A stretch of 64,000 nucleotides of DNA, from the NCBI GenBank assembly GCA_963921425.1, contig OY992838.1, positions 20,253,861 to 20,317,860 of the forward strand, written 5' to 3'. Below the pieces are notes generated by a model that ran no database searches, was not told the origin of the DNA, and worked only from the letters and a program-made list of their open reading frames with translations. Shown one piece after another: positions 1 through 12,112 of the stretch. Position 1 is the first letter of the stretch. Each line of letters opens with the position of its first letter. Position numbers and translations under genes: made by a program. This stretch comes from Dryas octopetala (lineage: Eukaryota; Streptophyta; Magnoliopsida; Rosales; Rosaceae).

Positions 1-162
1 TCAAGGCAGATTGATCAGATATCTATCATAATTGAGTCTTTGGCAGACTGATTATCGCCCCTTGTGTTTGAAGCTTGATAATGAGGCAGATTAAAATTTT
101 AAGTTGCAAAATAAAAGCCTAATAATAGCAACAAGACTAAATTGTGGATGCAAAGCATTTAC

Positions 163-1782
163 CTGCCCCTTGATGATCCTCCCAGCACGATCATATTCAA
201 CTTCTCTTTCACTCTGTCCCAGTAGAAGCTCCCTTGGAAATTCTTCTTCATTAGCTGCGTTGCCATACTTCTCCAGGACGGTGTCCTTCGTTTTTGACTT
301 CAAGTTCTCCTTAATTACCTTATAATTCTTATAAAGCAACTCGGCCTGGGACGGGGCTGCTTGCATGTGAATATCTTGTCCCTTCTCAAATGCTTCCCAA
401 GCATGGATGTTCATCTGCTTGAACTCCAAAGCTTGACCACTACTTCTATATCGGTTGTCACCGCTGTAAAACTTCTCATTTGGATCTGCATCTGGAAGGG
501 GGTCCTCACGCATGGACCGGGTTTTGGGATCATAATGCGCTGAGTTGACATCAAGGTTTAAAAGATATTTTGCTGTATCCTCACGAATTCGCAAATTCCT
601 GACAGTTCCTGTGCTCCCACCACCTGTTGTACGCACACGCTTCTCAACCTTTGCAAAGTCCATTTGTTTGCTCTCATCAACCTTGGCTTCATCCACCCTC
701 AAATCATCCTCATCCTCGTCCTCGTCCTCGTCCTCGTCCTCATCCTCATCCTCGTCACTACCTTTGTCCTCATCATTTTGGATATTATTTTTCTCCTCTA
801 ATTTCTTGAGTTGTTGTTCCTTTAAGTATTTCCTTCGAGCTTCATCTCTTGATTCATATCTCTCAATGACACGGGCATAGGTTGATGCATCATATCCATT
901 CCAGCGGTCCCGTTTTCCATCATAGTCAAGCTCAAAAGTCTCTATCTTCTCATCAGGAGCAATGTGTTTGTTCGTCCACTTTGCTCCCACTTTCCTGGGT
1001 CTTTCCATGCATGCCTTTGTTTCATGTGTCATGGCTCCACAGTTCTCACATGCGCCCTTCCTATATTTATCAGCTTGGTATATCTTTGCACCTCTGTCAT
1101 ACCATGATTTTGTGTAATTTGGATCTGATTTCCATTTCCTTTGATGTTTTAAGCTAGGTCTCTCGGAATTGAGATACCAAGGTGCAGATGACATATACTG
1201 CGGAATATGAGGATTGATTTCCTTTCCATCCTCATCCAATTCAGCTGGTGCAAGCCCAGCCTTACGTGCTTCTTCCAATTCAATTTGCTTACGATGGTCT
1301 TCCCTAGATTTGAATGCCACTACAAGCCCAACCACACAAGAATATCAATATAGGAGTAGGGAAGAAGAAACACAAGACTCTGAAAAACAAAAGTTTCAGC
1401 ATAAACCAAAAAAGAAAAAAAGTGATCTAGAATAACATAAATTTAGTCTGTATAAAGAGAAATCACAAATTATTACATCCATAATAACACTACTGAAAAA
1501 TCAATAATTCACAAAAATAAAAAATTAGTAAACATAGCATGCTTTGAACTTGATAAACCTAAATTAACAAATCATCAACTCCGGAAAACCCTAATATTCC
1601 ATAAACGAATCTAAGCTCAAAAAACCAAAATCTCGATCAACAATGATAAATTACATGAAAAATTACACAAAGGAAGGATCTTTCTAAATTATTCAGAAAA
1701 TTTTAAGAAAAAAGTGTAAAAGTAATCAAGTGTAAGATCCGTAAAGAAAGGCAAAGAAGAAAGAACCTGAAGCGGTCGCCAT
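163..1782 (-). CDS. SLU7: Pre-mRNA-splicing factor SLU7, 5' part (partial)
   Basis: SLU7 acts in the second catalytic step of nuclear pre-mRNA splicing, where it helps position the 3' splice site. Two exons are visible: 1782-1767 (ATG at 1782; MATAS plus one base) and 1319-163. They join in phase across an intron 1766-1320 (GT..AG) to give MATASVAFKSREDHRKQ, the usual plant SLU7 N-terminus. A CCHC zinc knuckle CX2CX4HX4C falls at residues 96-109 (C96, C99, H104, C109). A long Glu/Asp repeat around residues 200-220 is encoded by a GAn/GAT microsatellite at about 715-760. The second exon ends after GRIIKGQ with a GT donor at 162-161, so 391 of roughly 530 residues are here; the rest lies left of the window. 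No stop or frameshift is seen. The ATG at 1335 would read through the intron end and is not the start. Confidence 0.95.
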
Positions 1783-2087
1783 GGTTGGTCGTCTCGATGC
1801 TAAAGCTCCAAAAAGCCCTAAATATGATTCGAAATTATACAAGCGGATGACAGTGAGAGGGTTATGAGACACCTTCTCTAAGAAAGAGGAGGGGGCGGCG
1901 GCAGGGGGGAGATCGAGGGAGAAAGAGGCCGGCAGGGGGGCAGGGGGGCCGCAGGGGGGGCGACAAGGGGGGCGACGGCAGGGGGGGAGACAGGGGGGGA
2001 GATGAGGGAGAAAGAGAGGAGGGAGAAAGAGGTGAGGGTGAGGATGGGTTGGTGATGGAGATGCAGAGAGAGAGAGAGGGATAGATG

Positions 2088-2141
<54 letters not shown>

Positions 2142-2470
2142 AAGAAGAACTGAAGAAGAAGAAAAAACAGTGGAGACTCACGGGGGAAAATAAAGAAAGG
2201 AAAGGAAGAAAAGAAAAAGAAGAAAAAAGAAAAAAAAAAAAAAAAAGATTTAGGTTGATTGGGGTTTGGGGTCTTTGGACAATTGTAAAGAAAAAAATGG
2301 TTTAGGGTTTCGTTTGGTAGTTTTGGAGTTTCATTTAGTTGTTTTTAAACTCTAAACTAGTAAAATCTAATATATTTCTATATAAAAAATAATTTAAAAT
2401 ATCCTAAACCCTAATATCATATACCATATCCTAAACAATATAGAATATAGATTATAATTCCTAAACAATA
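1783..2470 (-). promoter_or_regulatory. SLU7 leader and promoter region
   Basis: This lies upstream of the SLU7 ATG, read on the minus strand. The first 300 bases are pyrimidine-rich on the coding strand (CT repeats, C runs), typical of a plant 5' leader. Further out, two telo-box-like motifs (AAACCCTA) lie at about 2302-2310 and 2405-2413. Such motifs are common upstream of housekeeping, ribosomal and splicing genes. The start of transcription is not determined. A diverged inverted copy of about 2140-2455 is found near 33.05-33.3 kb. Confidence 0.55.
2091..2137. repeat. (GA)n microsatellite
   Basis: Perfect GA dinucleotide run in the presumed SLU7 5' leader (CT on the coding strand). It is likely polymorphic between individuals. 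Confidence 0.95.
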
Positions 2471-2515
2471 AAGTTATATATTAAACACATAAACATGTTC
2501 AGAAATTATTTATTT

Positions 2516-3285
2516 GAGTTAAATACACCATTGGTCTACTAATTTTAACACTTTTCTCAAGTTGGTCTACGATTTATTTTTTGTCTCAATACAACCCAGT
2601 TATTAATTAACTTGGCCCAACATAATCCATTCCGTCAATTTTGTGTTAACGCCCGTCTATTTTCATCACGTGCCGCATACGTGTTCGTTTGTTGAGGGCA
2701 AACGAGTAATTTCACGGGGATAGATTCAATAAATTTTTAATTCTATTTAAAATTTAAAAATCAGAATCTGATTTCATTTTTTTTAATCACTCCCTCTATC
2801 TTCCCAAAATCCATTTGCAGTAAACCCAAATTCTTCTTGTTGTTTGATCACACCCATAGCCATTTCTTTTCTCTTTTTCTTCTTCTTCCCTGATCACACT
2901 CATAACCATTACTTTTTTTTCACCTTCTTTCTTATTCTGCAACTTCCCATGATTTTCATTCATGCCCAGCTATAAAAATAATTGAAAAAATAAAATAAAA
3001 TAAAAGAAGAACAAGAAGCCCAGGTTCCACCAACAACCCGTAGCCCCTCCTCCCTCCCCACCATCTCCACCCTCTCCTACAGAAAACAAAAAAAAATGGA
3101 AAAAAAGAATAAGAAAAAAACAACAGAAAAAATCAAACCCACCATCACCTCTCCTTTCCAACCTGTGCCCAGCCCATACCCACCACCCACAACCCTCTAT
3201 CCACCATCGGCAACTCACCCACCCTCCACCCTTTCCTCCCTCTCATTGACCTTCTGCCAGGCCCCACCACTACACTTGGCCAGTG

Positions 3286-3336
<51 letters not shown>

Positions 3337-4084
3337 TTTCCCCTATCTTTGAATGTGCAAACCCAGCTTCGTCTTCTTCATTTGCAGCCAAATCCATTTT
3401 CGATATGCCCTTTTTTCCGAGCGTCGACTTCACCCCATCTCGATCTACCTCTGCTTCCGCCATTGGAGCCTCGGGCGACGACACTAGGAGCTTCTACCTC
3501 CGCCATTAGAGATGAGAAAATGAGGTTGAGGGAGGGAAGAGGGGTGGCTGGGGTATGGGGGTTTGGCCGGGGATTTACGATGGGTTTGGTTTCTTTGTTT
3601 TTTGGTTTTTTACTTTTGGGTCTCGGCCGAATTCTTCAATTGCGGTGATTTTCTGGGTGATCCAAGCCCATGGGGAGAGAGAGAAGGAAGAGAGGAAGAA
3701 GATGGTGGTCTCGGTTTGGCCTGGTTCACCGGCGATCACCGTCGAGCTAAGAAATCTGAGAGAGTGTGAGGTCGGGGAGAGAGAAAGTGAGAGGGAAGAC
3801 AGAGGGAGTGATTAAAAACAAATGAAATCAGATTCTGATTTTTAAATTTTAAATAGAATTAAAAATTTATTGAATTAATCCCCTGTGAAATTACTCGTTT
3901 GCCATCAACAAACGAACACGTGTGCGGCATGTGATGAAAATAGACAGGCGTTAACACAAAATTGACGGAATGGACTATGTTGGGCCAAGTTAAGTAATAA
4001 CTGGGTTGTATTGAAATAAAAAATAAATCGTGGACCAACTTGGGAAAAGTGTTAAAATTAGTGGACCAATGGTGCATTTAACTC
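2516..4084. mobile_element. Mutator-like element with about 260-bp terminal inverted repeats
   Basis: The left arm (2516 to about 2779, starting GAGTTAAATACACC) and right arm (about 3822-4084, ending GGTGCATTTAACTC) are inverted copies over about 260 bases with few mismatches. The element is flanked by 9-base direct repeats TATTTATTT (2507-2515 and 4085-4093). Long inverted repeats plus a 9-base target duplication are the signature of MULEs. The 1-kb interior has no transposase. It holds a CT repeat (3289-3334) and a GC-richer stretch (3350-3780) that resembles gene leader sequence, so a Pack-MULE with a captured fragment is possible. ORFs in the interior are low-complexity. Confidence 0.88.
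3289..3334. repeat. (CT)n microsatellite
   Basis: Perfect CT run inside the Mutator-like element. Confidence 0.95.
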
Positions 4085-4649
4085 TATTTATTTTATCTTC
4101 ATGTTTCTTAAATAGTTGATCACATGACGAAGAATAAGATGGTTTAATGGTGCATATTCTCTATACTATAGATATAACTACAAATTTGAATTAGTTTGAT
4201 CCCTTCAAAGGTTGTTACAACTTCATCAGGAAATTTGATTAGATTAGCTATATATTAATTGTATCTCCTTAATTGTGTTGTGAGTTGTGTCTACTGGTGT
4301 TTCTGTTATGCATTTCTTGGCTTTGACGTTTAACTGCTGTGTTGTGGTTAATATCATACGGCCGTATCCTGTTGATTGCAGTGTACCTTTCTTGAACCAT
4401 TTCTTTTCTGTTATGGTACCATCAATTTTATTTCGAAGTTCTACTCTTGAATATGAATTATCTTATGCTCATTTATCTTATGCATTACCTTAACTGGGTC
4501 TGTATATTGGGTACTCTCACGGCCCAAATCTTGAAAATATGCAAATGAATGAGATGGCTATATATCTCAAGCCCTCAAATATTTAGGACCCCAAAATTTT
4601 ATAAATTCATTCCAATAATATGTCTGCTTTTAACAAGCTTCTACCAAAA

Positions 4650-4750
4650 AATAAACTTAATAAACACATAAACATGTTGTCAAATCATTCATTTTATCTT
4701 CATGATTCTTAAATAGTTGATCACATACCCAAGAATAAGATCATTTAATC
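4650..4750. repeat. Diverged copy of the MULE insertion site
   Basis: About 95 bases that match 2475-2515 joined directly to 4094-4140. The shared landmarks are AAACACATAAACATGTT, then ATTTTATCTTCATG, then CTTAAATAGTTGATCACAT. The sequence is uninterrupted here, so this is a paralogous empty site for the MULE at 2516-4084. Between the two copies, 4140-4650 shows no gene that I can support. Confidence 0.8.
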
Positions 4751-5094
4751 GTGAATATTGTCTATATATAGATACTGCTACTTCATTGCCTACAGACATT
4801 GCTTAATTGATTTTGAAGCTAATTCATTAGGTTTCTCAAGTCAATTGTCCAATGTAAAATGAACTTGCAGTCATTTACTGCAGAACTTTAATTGTCTTAA
4901 AATACAGATTACGCTTTCTGATTTTCTTTTTTTTATTTGGTGTGCCATGTTGTAGAAAAGTCGTTCCACTTTTTGCCTTCTTCTATGGCTTATGATTTTA
5001 CTAGGTATCCATTCATAATTAAAAAAACATCTGCATGTCCTCAATAATTTTTTAGCGCAAGCTAAGTTTTATTGATTCATTATTATTAATATTT

Positions 5095-5531
5095 AGGGTT
5101 TTTTTTCATATTTAGTACCTGAACTTTGATCATTGTCTTAATGTGGTACCTAAACTTTTATTTGTCCCAATTGAGTACCTAAACTTTTATTTTGTGTCTA
5201 ATAGGTACCAAAATGAATTTCTGTTAAAATTATCAACAAAAGTTAGGGGCAATATAGTCACTTCAAAAAATTTATTTTTAATTTTTAATTTTTAATTTTT
5301 TTTGTTTGTTGTGTGTTTTTTTTATAATAATTTTAAACATATAAAGAAAATAATTAAAATATACTTTGACTATATTGCCCCTAATTTTTATTGACAATTT
5401 TAACAAAAATTCATTTTGGTACCTATTAGACACAAAATAAAAGTTTAGGTACTCAATTGGGACAAATAAAAGTTTAGATACCACATTAAGACAAGGGTCA
5501 AAGTTTAGGTACTAAATATGAAATAAACCCT
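5095..5531. mobile_element. Foldback MITE (long inverted repeats)
   Basis: Two arms of about 175 bases (5095-5270 and 5355-5531) are inverted copies, beginning AGGGTTT and rich in GGTACCTAAACTTTTAT-type repeats, around an AT-rich centre. Flanking direct repeats AATATTT (5088-5094 and 5532-5538) are 7 bases. There is no coding capacity. The superfamily is uncertain; it is probably Mutator-related by its arm structure. Confidence 0.8.
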
Positions 5532-5609
5532 AATATTTAAACTTTTCTTTCCATGTATTCATTATTGGATTATTTTTTTAATAACCTTTTTTTTTGTCTG
5601 GTCATCAAG

Positions 5610-8600
5610 GGAGATACGATCCAAGCAACAACTAAATAAATAGATTATCATATTGTCAATCCAAAAATTGAAGCTGGATCTGTTTATGAGATTTCTCATT
5701 TCCATACTATCAAAAATCGATCATCCTACAAAATTGTGCCTCACATTGGAATGCTCATCTTCAATGAGAGAACAAGTTTCAAAAAACTGACAATTGTTCA
5801 GCCAAGCATCCCAATGCATCGTTTCAACCTCCTTGACTACAGTCAACTTCCATCACGGATCAATGTCCATACACTTCTTACAGGTAATGATCATATTTAA
5901 TGTCAAAGTTTTGGTTAGAAATTTACTTAAGTTGAATTTGCTAATTCTTACTTGCATTATTGACTCCATGATACAATAAATTATTTAACTTTCCTCACTT
6001 TGCAGTGGCATCAAATACAAAATTATGTATTGTGATTTGATTGTGCTACCTGTTTTATGAAGATATCAGTTAATTATTTGCTTTTATCTTTTTTTATCAA
6101 CTATCAAAATGCAAATTATCATTTAATTATGAGTTGTTCGTAATAATAACGTAATAAATGCATAGCAAATTGTAAAGCCAGTCGTCCTAGGTTCAAATCT
6201 TCACACTGGTGAAAAATACTTTGAATTTAAAGATCTTTCAAATATCATTTGTCCAATTTCAAATCATTCTGACTATTGAACATCTCATTCTAATAATTAC
6301 CAGATCTAATGGGACGGATAATTGCTATCGAACCTTTGGAACACATGATGGTTGACAACGCAAGGATTGAAAACAAGTGTGAAATTCACATAGAGAATAT
6401 GAGGTACAGTCTTAAAAATTGTTTATCAACTTTCAGTTTTTTCATATTAATGCTCAAGCATGTTGTGTTATCTGTATTACTCTAGGAGAAATGAAGTGAG
6501 GGTTACACTATTGAGCGATGCTGCCAAAAACTTAGATCATGAAGCTATACAACAATTACCACCGCCAGTGTTCGTTGTTTTCAGCAGTTTAAAAGTCAAA
6601 GAATACCAGGGTAATTAAGTAGTTCTTTTATCCTTTTTCCTATTCAATCTCTTTACAATCTTATAATAAATATGATGAGTTCACCTTCTTATAAACATGT
6701 AGAAAAACCAGTTTTGAGCAGCACCAATGCCACTGCAATCTTCCTCAATCCAAAAATACCTGAAATTGATTCCAACAAATTGGCGTATGATTCTTACACT
6801 TTTCAATATGCAAACATTAGTTTTTATCTTCTCAATTAACAATTTTCATTGTTTTTCAAATATGAGACATGCAGTTTTCGTGGTTTTGCAATGCCTATCA
6901 ACATCTTGTTGTCTTCCACAGCCTCGCAACTACCTCCTCAACAGCTAGAAACCACTGACAGATCGATTAACTGTCAAAGCTTTGAATCATCTTGATCCAC
7001 AACTTTGCAAGGTAAGCATTTATCTACAAAATACATTTAACAATTTTTGTGAACTTTATTTTCCTTTCTCATTTAAATTGTTTTAAACTCTTATTCTTTG
7101 TTTCTAAATCTATTGCAGGATAAGATTCTTACTTGTAGAGCTACAATCACACGTTTTGACACACATGTTGGATGGTGGTATAAGGCTTGCCCAACTTGCT
7201 TCAAACAATTGAGAACCACTGCTCAAAATGACAAACTCATCTGCCCAAAACACAATGCAATCAATCCAATCCTTGGTAAAATTAACAACTATTAATATGA
7301 AAATTTATTTACATGATGTATACTAATTTCAACAAGTATACTTAATTGATGCAACATCTAACAAATTGAAATTACAAGTTCAAAGTAAGCTTTGTAATTG
7401 CAGACCAAAGTGATGTGACCAATGTGATTGTAATTGGAAAACAAGTAGAACAATTATTCCGAGTTTCATGCTACAACCTGGTTGTTGAAAGTGGTTTCAT
7501 TGATCAAACCCAATTCCCAGAGGCACTACTTCGAGTGAGAGGTAAGCCAAAAAAATTTCAGCTTCGATTTGGAACCCTGAAAAGTGATTTGAATAGGAAT
7601 GACCTCCTTATACATGCTGTGTTTGATGAAGAACCCCTTATGATTGAATCTTCATCAACTCCACCTACTGACCAAGTACCCATTCCAAAAGAAAAACCAT
7701 TGCATGAAAAATTGCTTCTCCACAGCCCATCACTTTCTTCTAAGATAGCTCCAGTTACACCCATTCCCAGCTCATCCACCAATTTGAGGAAAAAAAAACC
7801 ATATCAAAAGGGAACCTTGCAGTGAGATGAGCTCTTTTCACCTCTATCCAACAACGAAAGAAAAAATGCCAAAGGTTATTGCTCTTCCAATAATTTACAT
7901 TTTTTAATATTCTTATTCTCTTTGCCTATAACTTACACCCAAACTCTAATACTTATTAACAACTTTTCATTTTTCTTATGCTTTGCATCTCATTAAGTGT
8001 CAATCAAAGTCAAGAAAAAGCTGAGAAAAGTGTTGCTCCAAATCCTCCAGAACAATCTGATTCAGCTTTGGACAATATTCCACTCAAGGAATTGAAGACT
8101 AAACCAGCACCAAAGAAAGTTAAAATCAGGTTTGTTTTATGCTACAAAATTCTACACATTCTTTAATATAGGGTTTGTTCAATGCAGATGTTACAATGTA
8201 CACATTGTTGGTTAATATATCTAGGTTCACAATGCCAAACATTTATACTGTGCTCAATATATCTACCAAGGAAATTCTTGAAATTAGCTTGCAAGCAATA
8301 TACCAATGTAGAAGACAATTCTAAAATTTCTTTGCATTTAAGTTATCAATTTTCCATGTTTCTTTAAAATGGTTTAGCCACTGTATAAAATAATATAATA
8401 ATAAAATGACTAAATACGTGCCAAAACATCTTCGATAACATAAAACACACAAGAAAAGTTTAGCTCAAACATTGCACAATTTATTTTGTTAACTAAGTGG
8501 TTTAATGATACTACTTACATTCATTCATTTATCTTTTACACTTACTTACTCTATACATGGAAACTTCACATATATTTTCTAATGACCACTCAGCCCATTC

Positions 8601-8880
8601 AATTCCTATTCAAAAATATCATAGTGTTAGTTAAAAATTGAATTCATACTACTTTCAACTACCAAGTGTTGTTAAGTCCACAGAGTAATCTCAACTGATT
8701 AAACAAATCTATATGCATTTTACAATTTGGCAATTCATATACACTTAACAAATAACATATTCTAATTTTCCAACAAAACAGAGAAGCATCCACCTGCAGG
8801 AGACAACAAAGAGGATGACCAGCCCAGCAACACTGAAGAAAAATCTCCTCAAACCCATACATCCACCTCTGCAGATTCAT
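5610..8880 (+). pseudogene. Replication protein A 70-kDa-like gene, Helitron-associated, decayed
   Basis: RPA large subunits bind single-stranded DNA, and plant Helitrons often carry RPA-like genes. Exon-like blocks are about 5610-5883, 6303-6405, 6486-6611, 6703-6783, 6875-7011, 7119-7275, 7404-7805, 7990-8129 and 8782-8880. They encode an OB-fold/DUF223-type segment followed by a C-terminal zinc-ribbon-like block (WWYKACPTCFKQL, then CPKH, in 7119-7275) and a Ser/Pro/Lys-rich tail. Most junctions have GT-AG sites in phase. Disruptions include an in-frame TAA at 5637-5639, a frameshift within about 6940-6985 (the downstream LTVKALNHLDPQLCK is in another frame) and a phase mismatch at the last junction. 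I therefore call it a pseudogene. The Helitron 3' end lies about 580 bases downstream in the same orientation. Confidence 0.75.
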
Positions 8881-9428
8881 AAAACAACTCTTCAACAGTG
8901 GATCTTGCTCTTTTGTTATGTATCACATACAATTCTATAACTAAGCGTTGTAATATTTTTTGCATGTTGTTTGGTTTATTAAGATATCAACAATATCTTA
9001 ATATCACAACCAGCATAAAAAACACATAATCAACCATCATTTTGTAACTTTAAATGCATCAACAACATTGATGCCACTGTTTAGAAACATGTTTATTAGA
9101 TTTTGTTAATTTAGTTAAAGTTAAAACTCTAATTCTGCAGGTTTGTCAATATCTTCACAGTTTCATACCTGCATGGACTTCTAGCACAATTGACTTGATA
9201 AAGTGCTTGCTCATTTTCTAATTAGAAGTAATTTCTTTATTTATTGCTTGAAATAGTTAATTTCTGCTTATTTTTATGCATGATTCATTTCTGATGCTAT
9301 ATGTGAATTGCACAAGCATAGCTGTAACTTGGTTGCATAGAATATGAATTTGACAAACCTTAACAACATTTCCAAAAGTTTCAACTTAAATTTTATAACG
9401 CTCAAACACATTTTATAACTATTTTAGA

Positions 9429-9458
9429 CCCGTAGCATCGCGTGGGCACAAACACTAG
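9429..9458 (+). mobile_element. Helitron 3' terminus
   Basis: An imperfect hairpin CCCGTAGCATCGCGTGGG (9429-9446) is followed 8 bases later by terminal CTAG (9455-9458) and then host T. Plant Helitrons typically end CCCGCAGCATCGCGCGGG...CTAGT. The two differences (CA to TA, CG to TG) look like decay of methylated cytosines. The element body lies to the left and would include the RPA-like gene. I could not fix the 5' TC end. Confidence 0.85.
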
Positions 9459-9590
9459 TAACTTCCAATTAAAGAATCTTATACTGCATAAGTGCATATT
9501 CAGTCCAAGACTAGCTTATATAATTTTCAGTGAAGTTATATATTCTTCTCAATATTCAGTACACAAATATGAGGTATTCTTCCTGCCAAA

Positions 9591-12112
9591 TCATTGTAGC
9601 TTGAGACAGCCTGCAGCATCCAAAAGCTCTCCAAGTTTTTTTGCAGCAGAAGCCAAAGTATGATCACTTTTACAAAAAGCAAATCTGATGTATCTCTCCT
9701 GGTAACTATAACCTTTGTGAGAAAATTTCTCCAAAGACAAGTCTGCATGGAAAAATCCACATCCTGGCACAGCCACCACCCCAGCTTGTTGTATTAACTT
9801 TTTAACATAATCTACCTGCAAAAGCATGAACCTCATCACCTATATCACTAAAATGAGCAATTACAGCCTGCAAGAAGCATGGACAAATTAATTGAAGCTT
9901 TTCTATAAAATTGTTGAAAACTAAAACCAACAAAGTAAAAGGCAAGCATACATCAGAAAGTGGGCAATTTTCAGGTAGCTCTGCAAATAAAAAGAATGCA
10001 CCCTGAGGCTTGAACGAAATCTTAAAACCAACCCTGGCAAGCAAATTGACGATGTAGTCTCGTTTTGATTCATAATCCTGAGCATATATAATAGAGGTAT
10101 TAACAACAATGGATAGTCATATTATCAGTTGCATCACGTAGACAAATAAGCTATTATGGGCTATGAAGTTCACAAAACCAGGCAAGTGTTGCCTTTTGGA
10201 CATACATCTCTCAATGAGTCAAAGTATTCAGGGGGGCTTCTCAAAGCAATCAAGGCAGCTTCTTGGAAAGGGGCTGGAGCGGAATCTGTAACTCTAATAT
10301 GAATGTTTCTGATTGCAGATGCAATACAAGCTGGAGCAATTGCCCATCCAATCCTCCAACCTGATAGAGTGATAGACAAGATTCCAACAATGAAAGCATA
10401 TTCTAATAATTCTGAAGTAGAAATGAAAAATTTAGCAATATTAGAAGCAAATCAGAATGCTGCAATGTAATATATATTAACCAGCATAAGCAAAATTTAG
10501 ATCAAAAGTCTTTTGGGCAAGATGTCAGCTATGGACCTGTGACACTGAACGTTTTAGATAAGGAGGATGTGATAATAGTCCTCTCTTGCATTCCTGGAAA
10601 TGAGGCAAGGGATATGTGTTTCTCATTGTTAAATGTTATATGTTCATATACCTGCAGAAATATTCAAAAAGAACAAATCCGAAAGTTACTTAGATATTCA
10701 GAAAAGTAGTAAGTTTGTTATCTAAGAAGAAATTCAGTATGCATAAGTTTTATAGGTACAAGTACAAGAATATTATCATACTTCATCTGTTATAGCTATG
10801 CAATTCCTGGTGCGACATTCTTCAGCAATAATCTCAAGTTCATCTTTAGTGAAAACTTTGCCAGTTGGATTGTGAGGACTGTGCAAAATTTGCATCAGGA
10901 ACATCTCTAAATCATAATATGAGAAATATCATTTCTTGCAAAATACACAATCAACATTATTATTGAATGCAGGGTTCCAGGGACACAATAGCCATTTTAG
11001 GATTGCTCCTAAAACTCGATTTTCAACAAAACAGTCAGGAACCTCTTATTAGTCTATAAACTAAACCTTTTCATATTGGATTGATCAAGCAAATAACTGC
11101 ACTGAACCTCTACTCTACGGATCATGAGCTTGCTACAACATTCATAACATTGGCTTTGAGAAATAGTATAATTAATTTGTAATCAAAGCTCCATATGTTC
11201 ATTCTGACACTCTTTGTGGTTGTTTAATTTCTAACCTGTTGAGTACTACAGCTTTTGTTCTCCCAGTAAAAGACTTGATGAATTTGTTAGGGTCCAAGGT
11301 CCAATGAGGTGGGTCAAGAGCCACAAACACCTGTGATATTCATTGTATTGACAAACTTAATTAAGTACAAATCCGTAAGTGGTGATGAACGTAACCATCG
11401 ACAAGCAGCAGCTTTAATCTTAATTCATAACAGACTCAATGCCTTGAGTGATGGGAATTAAATTATAAAAAGCAGAGGCTTACTGGGACTCCCCCAGCCA
11501 TCTTAATACATGCTTCATATGTTTCATAACAAGGGTCAAACAGCACAACTTCATCTCCCTTGTCTATTACTGTCCAAACAGAAGACATTGATTTAAATAA
11601 AAATACCAATAAGAATTAATAAAAGAAATTAAGCTTGAAGCTAGCTAGGTAGTTAATTAATATATACTTGCAAACGCTGCCGCCGCAAATGCCTCGGTTT
11701 GGCCACAACAAATAGCTATATCAGTAAGAGGGTTGATATCCAATCCATGCATGCGCTTCATTATGTTTGCCAGGTGATCACATATTCCTTGCACATGCCT
11801 TACAGTATTAGCTAGAAATAGTTAGGCTCCATTAATTTCAAAATTCAAAATTCATGGCCTAATTAAAGCTGAGCACATGAATAATTGACAGAGTTGAGTT
11901 GTAATTGTAAGATGGAAGGTGGGTTACCTGTACTGATTGAAGTCGGAGTGGATAGCGGAAACGGCAGCGTATTTGATGTGGGAAGGTGCAGGGAAGTCTG
12001 GGAAGCCTTCGGCGAGGTTGATGGCGTTGCATCTCTGGGCAAGAAGGGAAAGCTCCTGAATGGGAGATGGTGCAAGACTCTTTGCCACAGAGGATAAGTA
12101 CTGCTCTTCCAT
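9591..12112 (-). CDS. Class I/II PLP aminotransferase (kynurenine/glutamine transaminase-like)
   Basis: Predicted pyridoxal-phosphate aminotransferase of the kynurenine-oxoglutarate/glutamine transaminase K group. Nine exons by eye: 12112-11928, 11798-11668, 11569-11484, 11330-11236, 10878-10782, 10651-10537, 10360-10206, 10077-9952 and 9815-9591. All junctions are GT-AG and the sum is 1215 bases, 404 residues plus TGA. Fold-type I landmarks are present: Y61 in NQYR, N169 in SPHNPTGK, D197 in ITDEVYE, the Schiff-base K231 in SLSKTFSVTGWRIGW and the carboxylate-binding R374 in YIRFAF. The residue roles come from the family. No N-terminal targeting extension is obvious, so it may be cytosolic. 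In planta substrates (aromatic amino acids, methionine, kynurenine) cannot be told from sequence. The stop lies only 132 bases from the Helitron end at 9458. Confidence 0.93.

Noticed and set aside
91-162. Extension of SLU7 past GRIIKGQ
   Set aside because: Reading continues into an intron after a GT donor; the residues beyond (VNALHPQFS...) do not belong to SLU7.
545-880. Serine-rich ORF on the plus strand
   Set aside because: It is antisense to the SLU7 acidic repeat; the Ser run is only the complement of GAn codons.
4159-4190. Helitron 5' end at TCTCTATACTATAG
   Set aside because: The look is suggestive, but the preceding base is T rather than the A expected, and a similar sequence lies in the second tandem copy at about 4760; not strong enough to call.
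9802-10044. Alternative exon (AVIAHFSDIGDEVHAFAG) in the aminotransferase
   Set aside because: Exon 8 joins exon 9 in phase without it (LSD then VDYVKKL, as expected for the family), so it is intron sequence.
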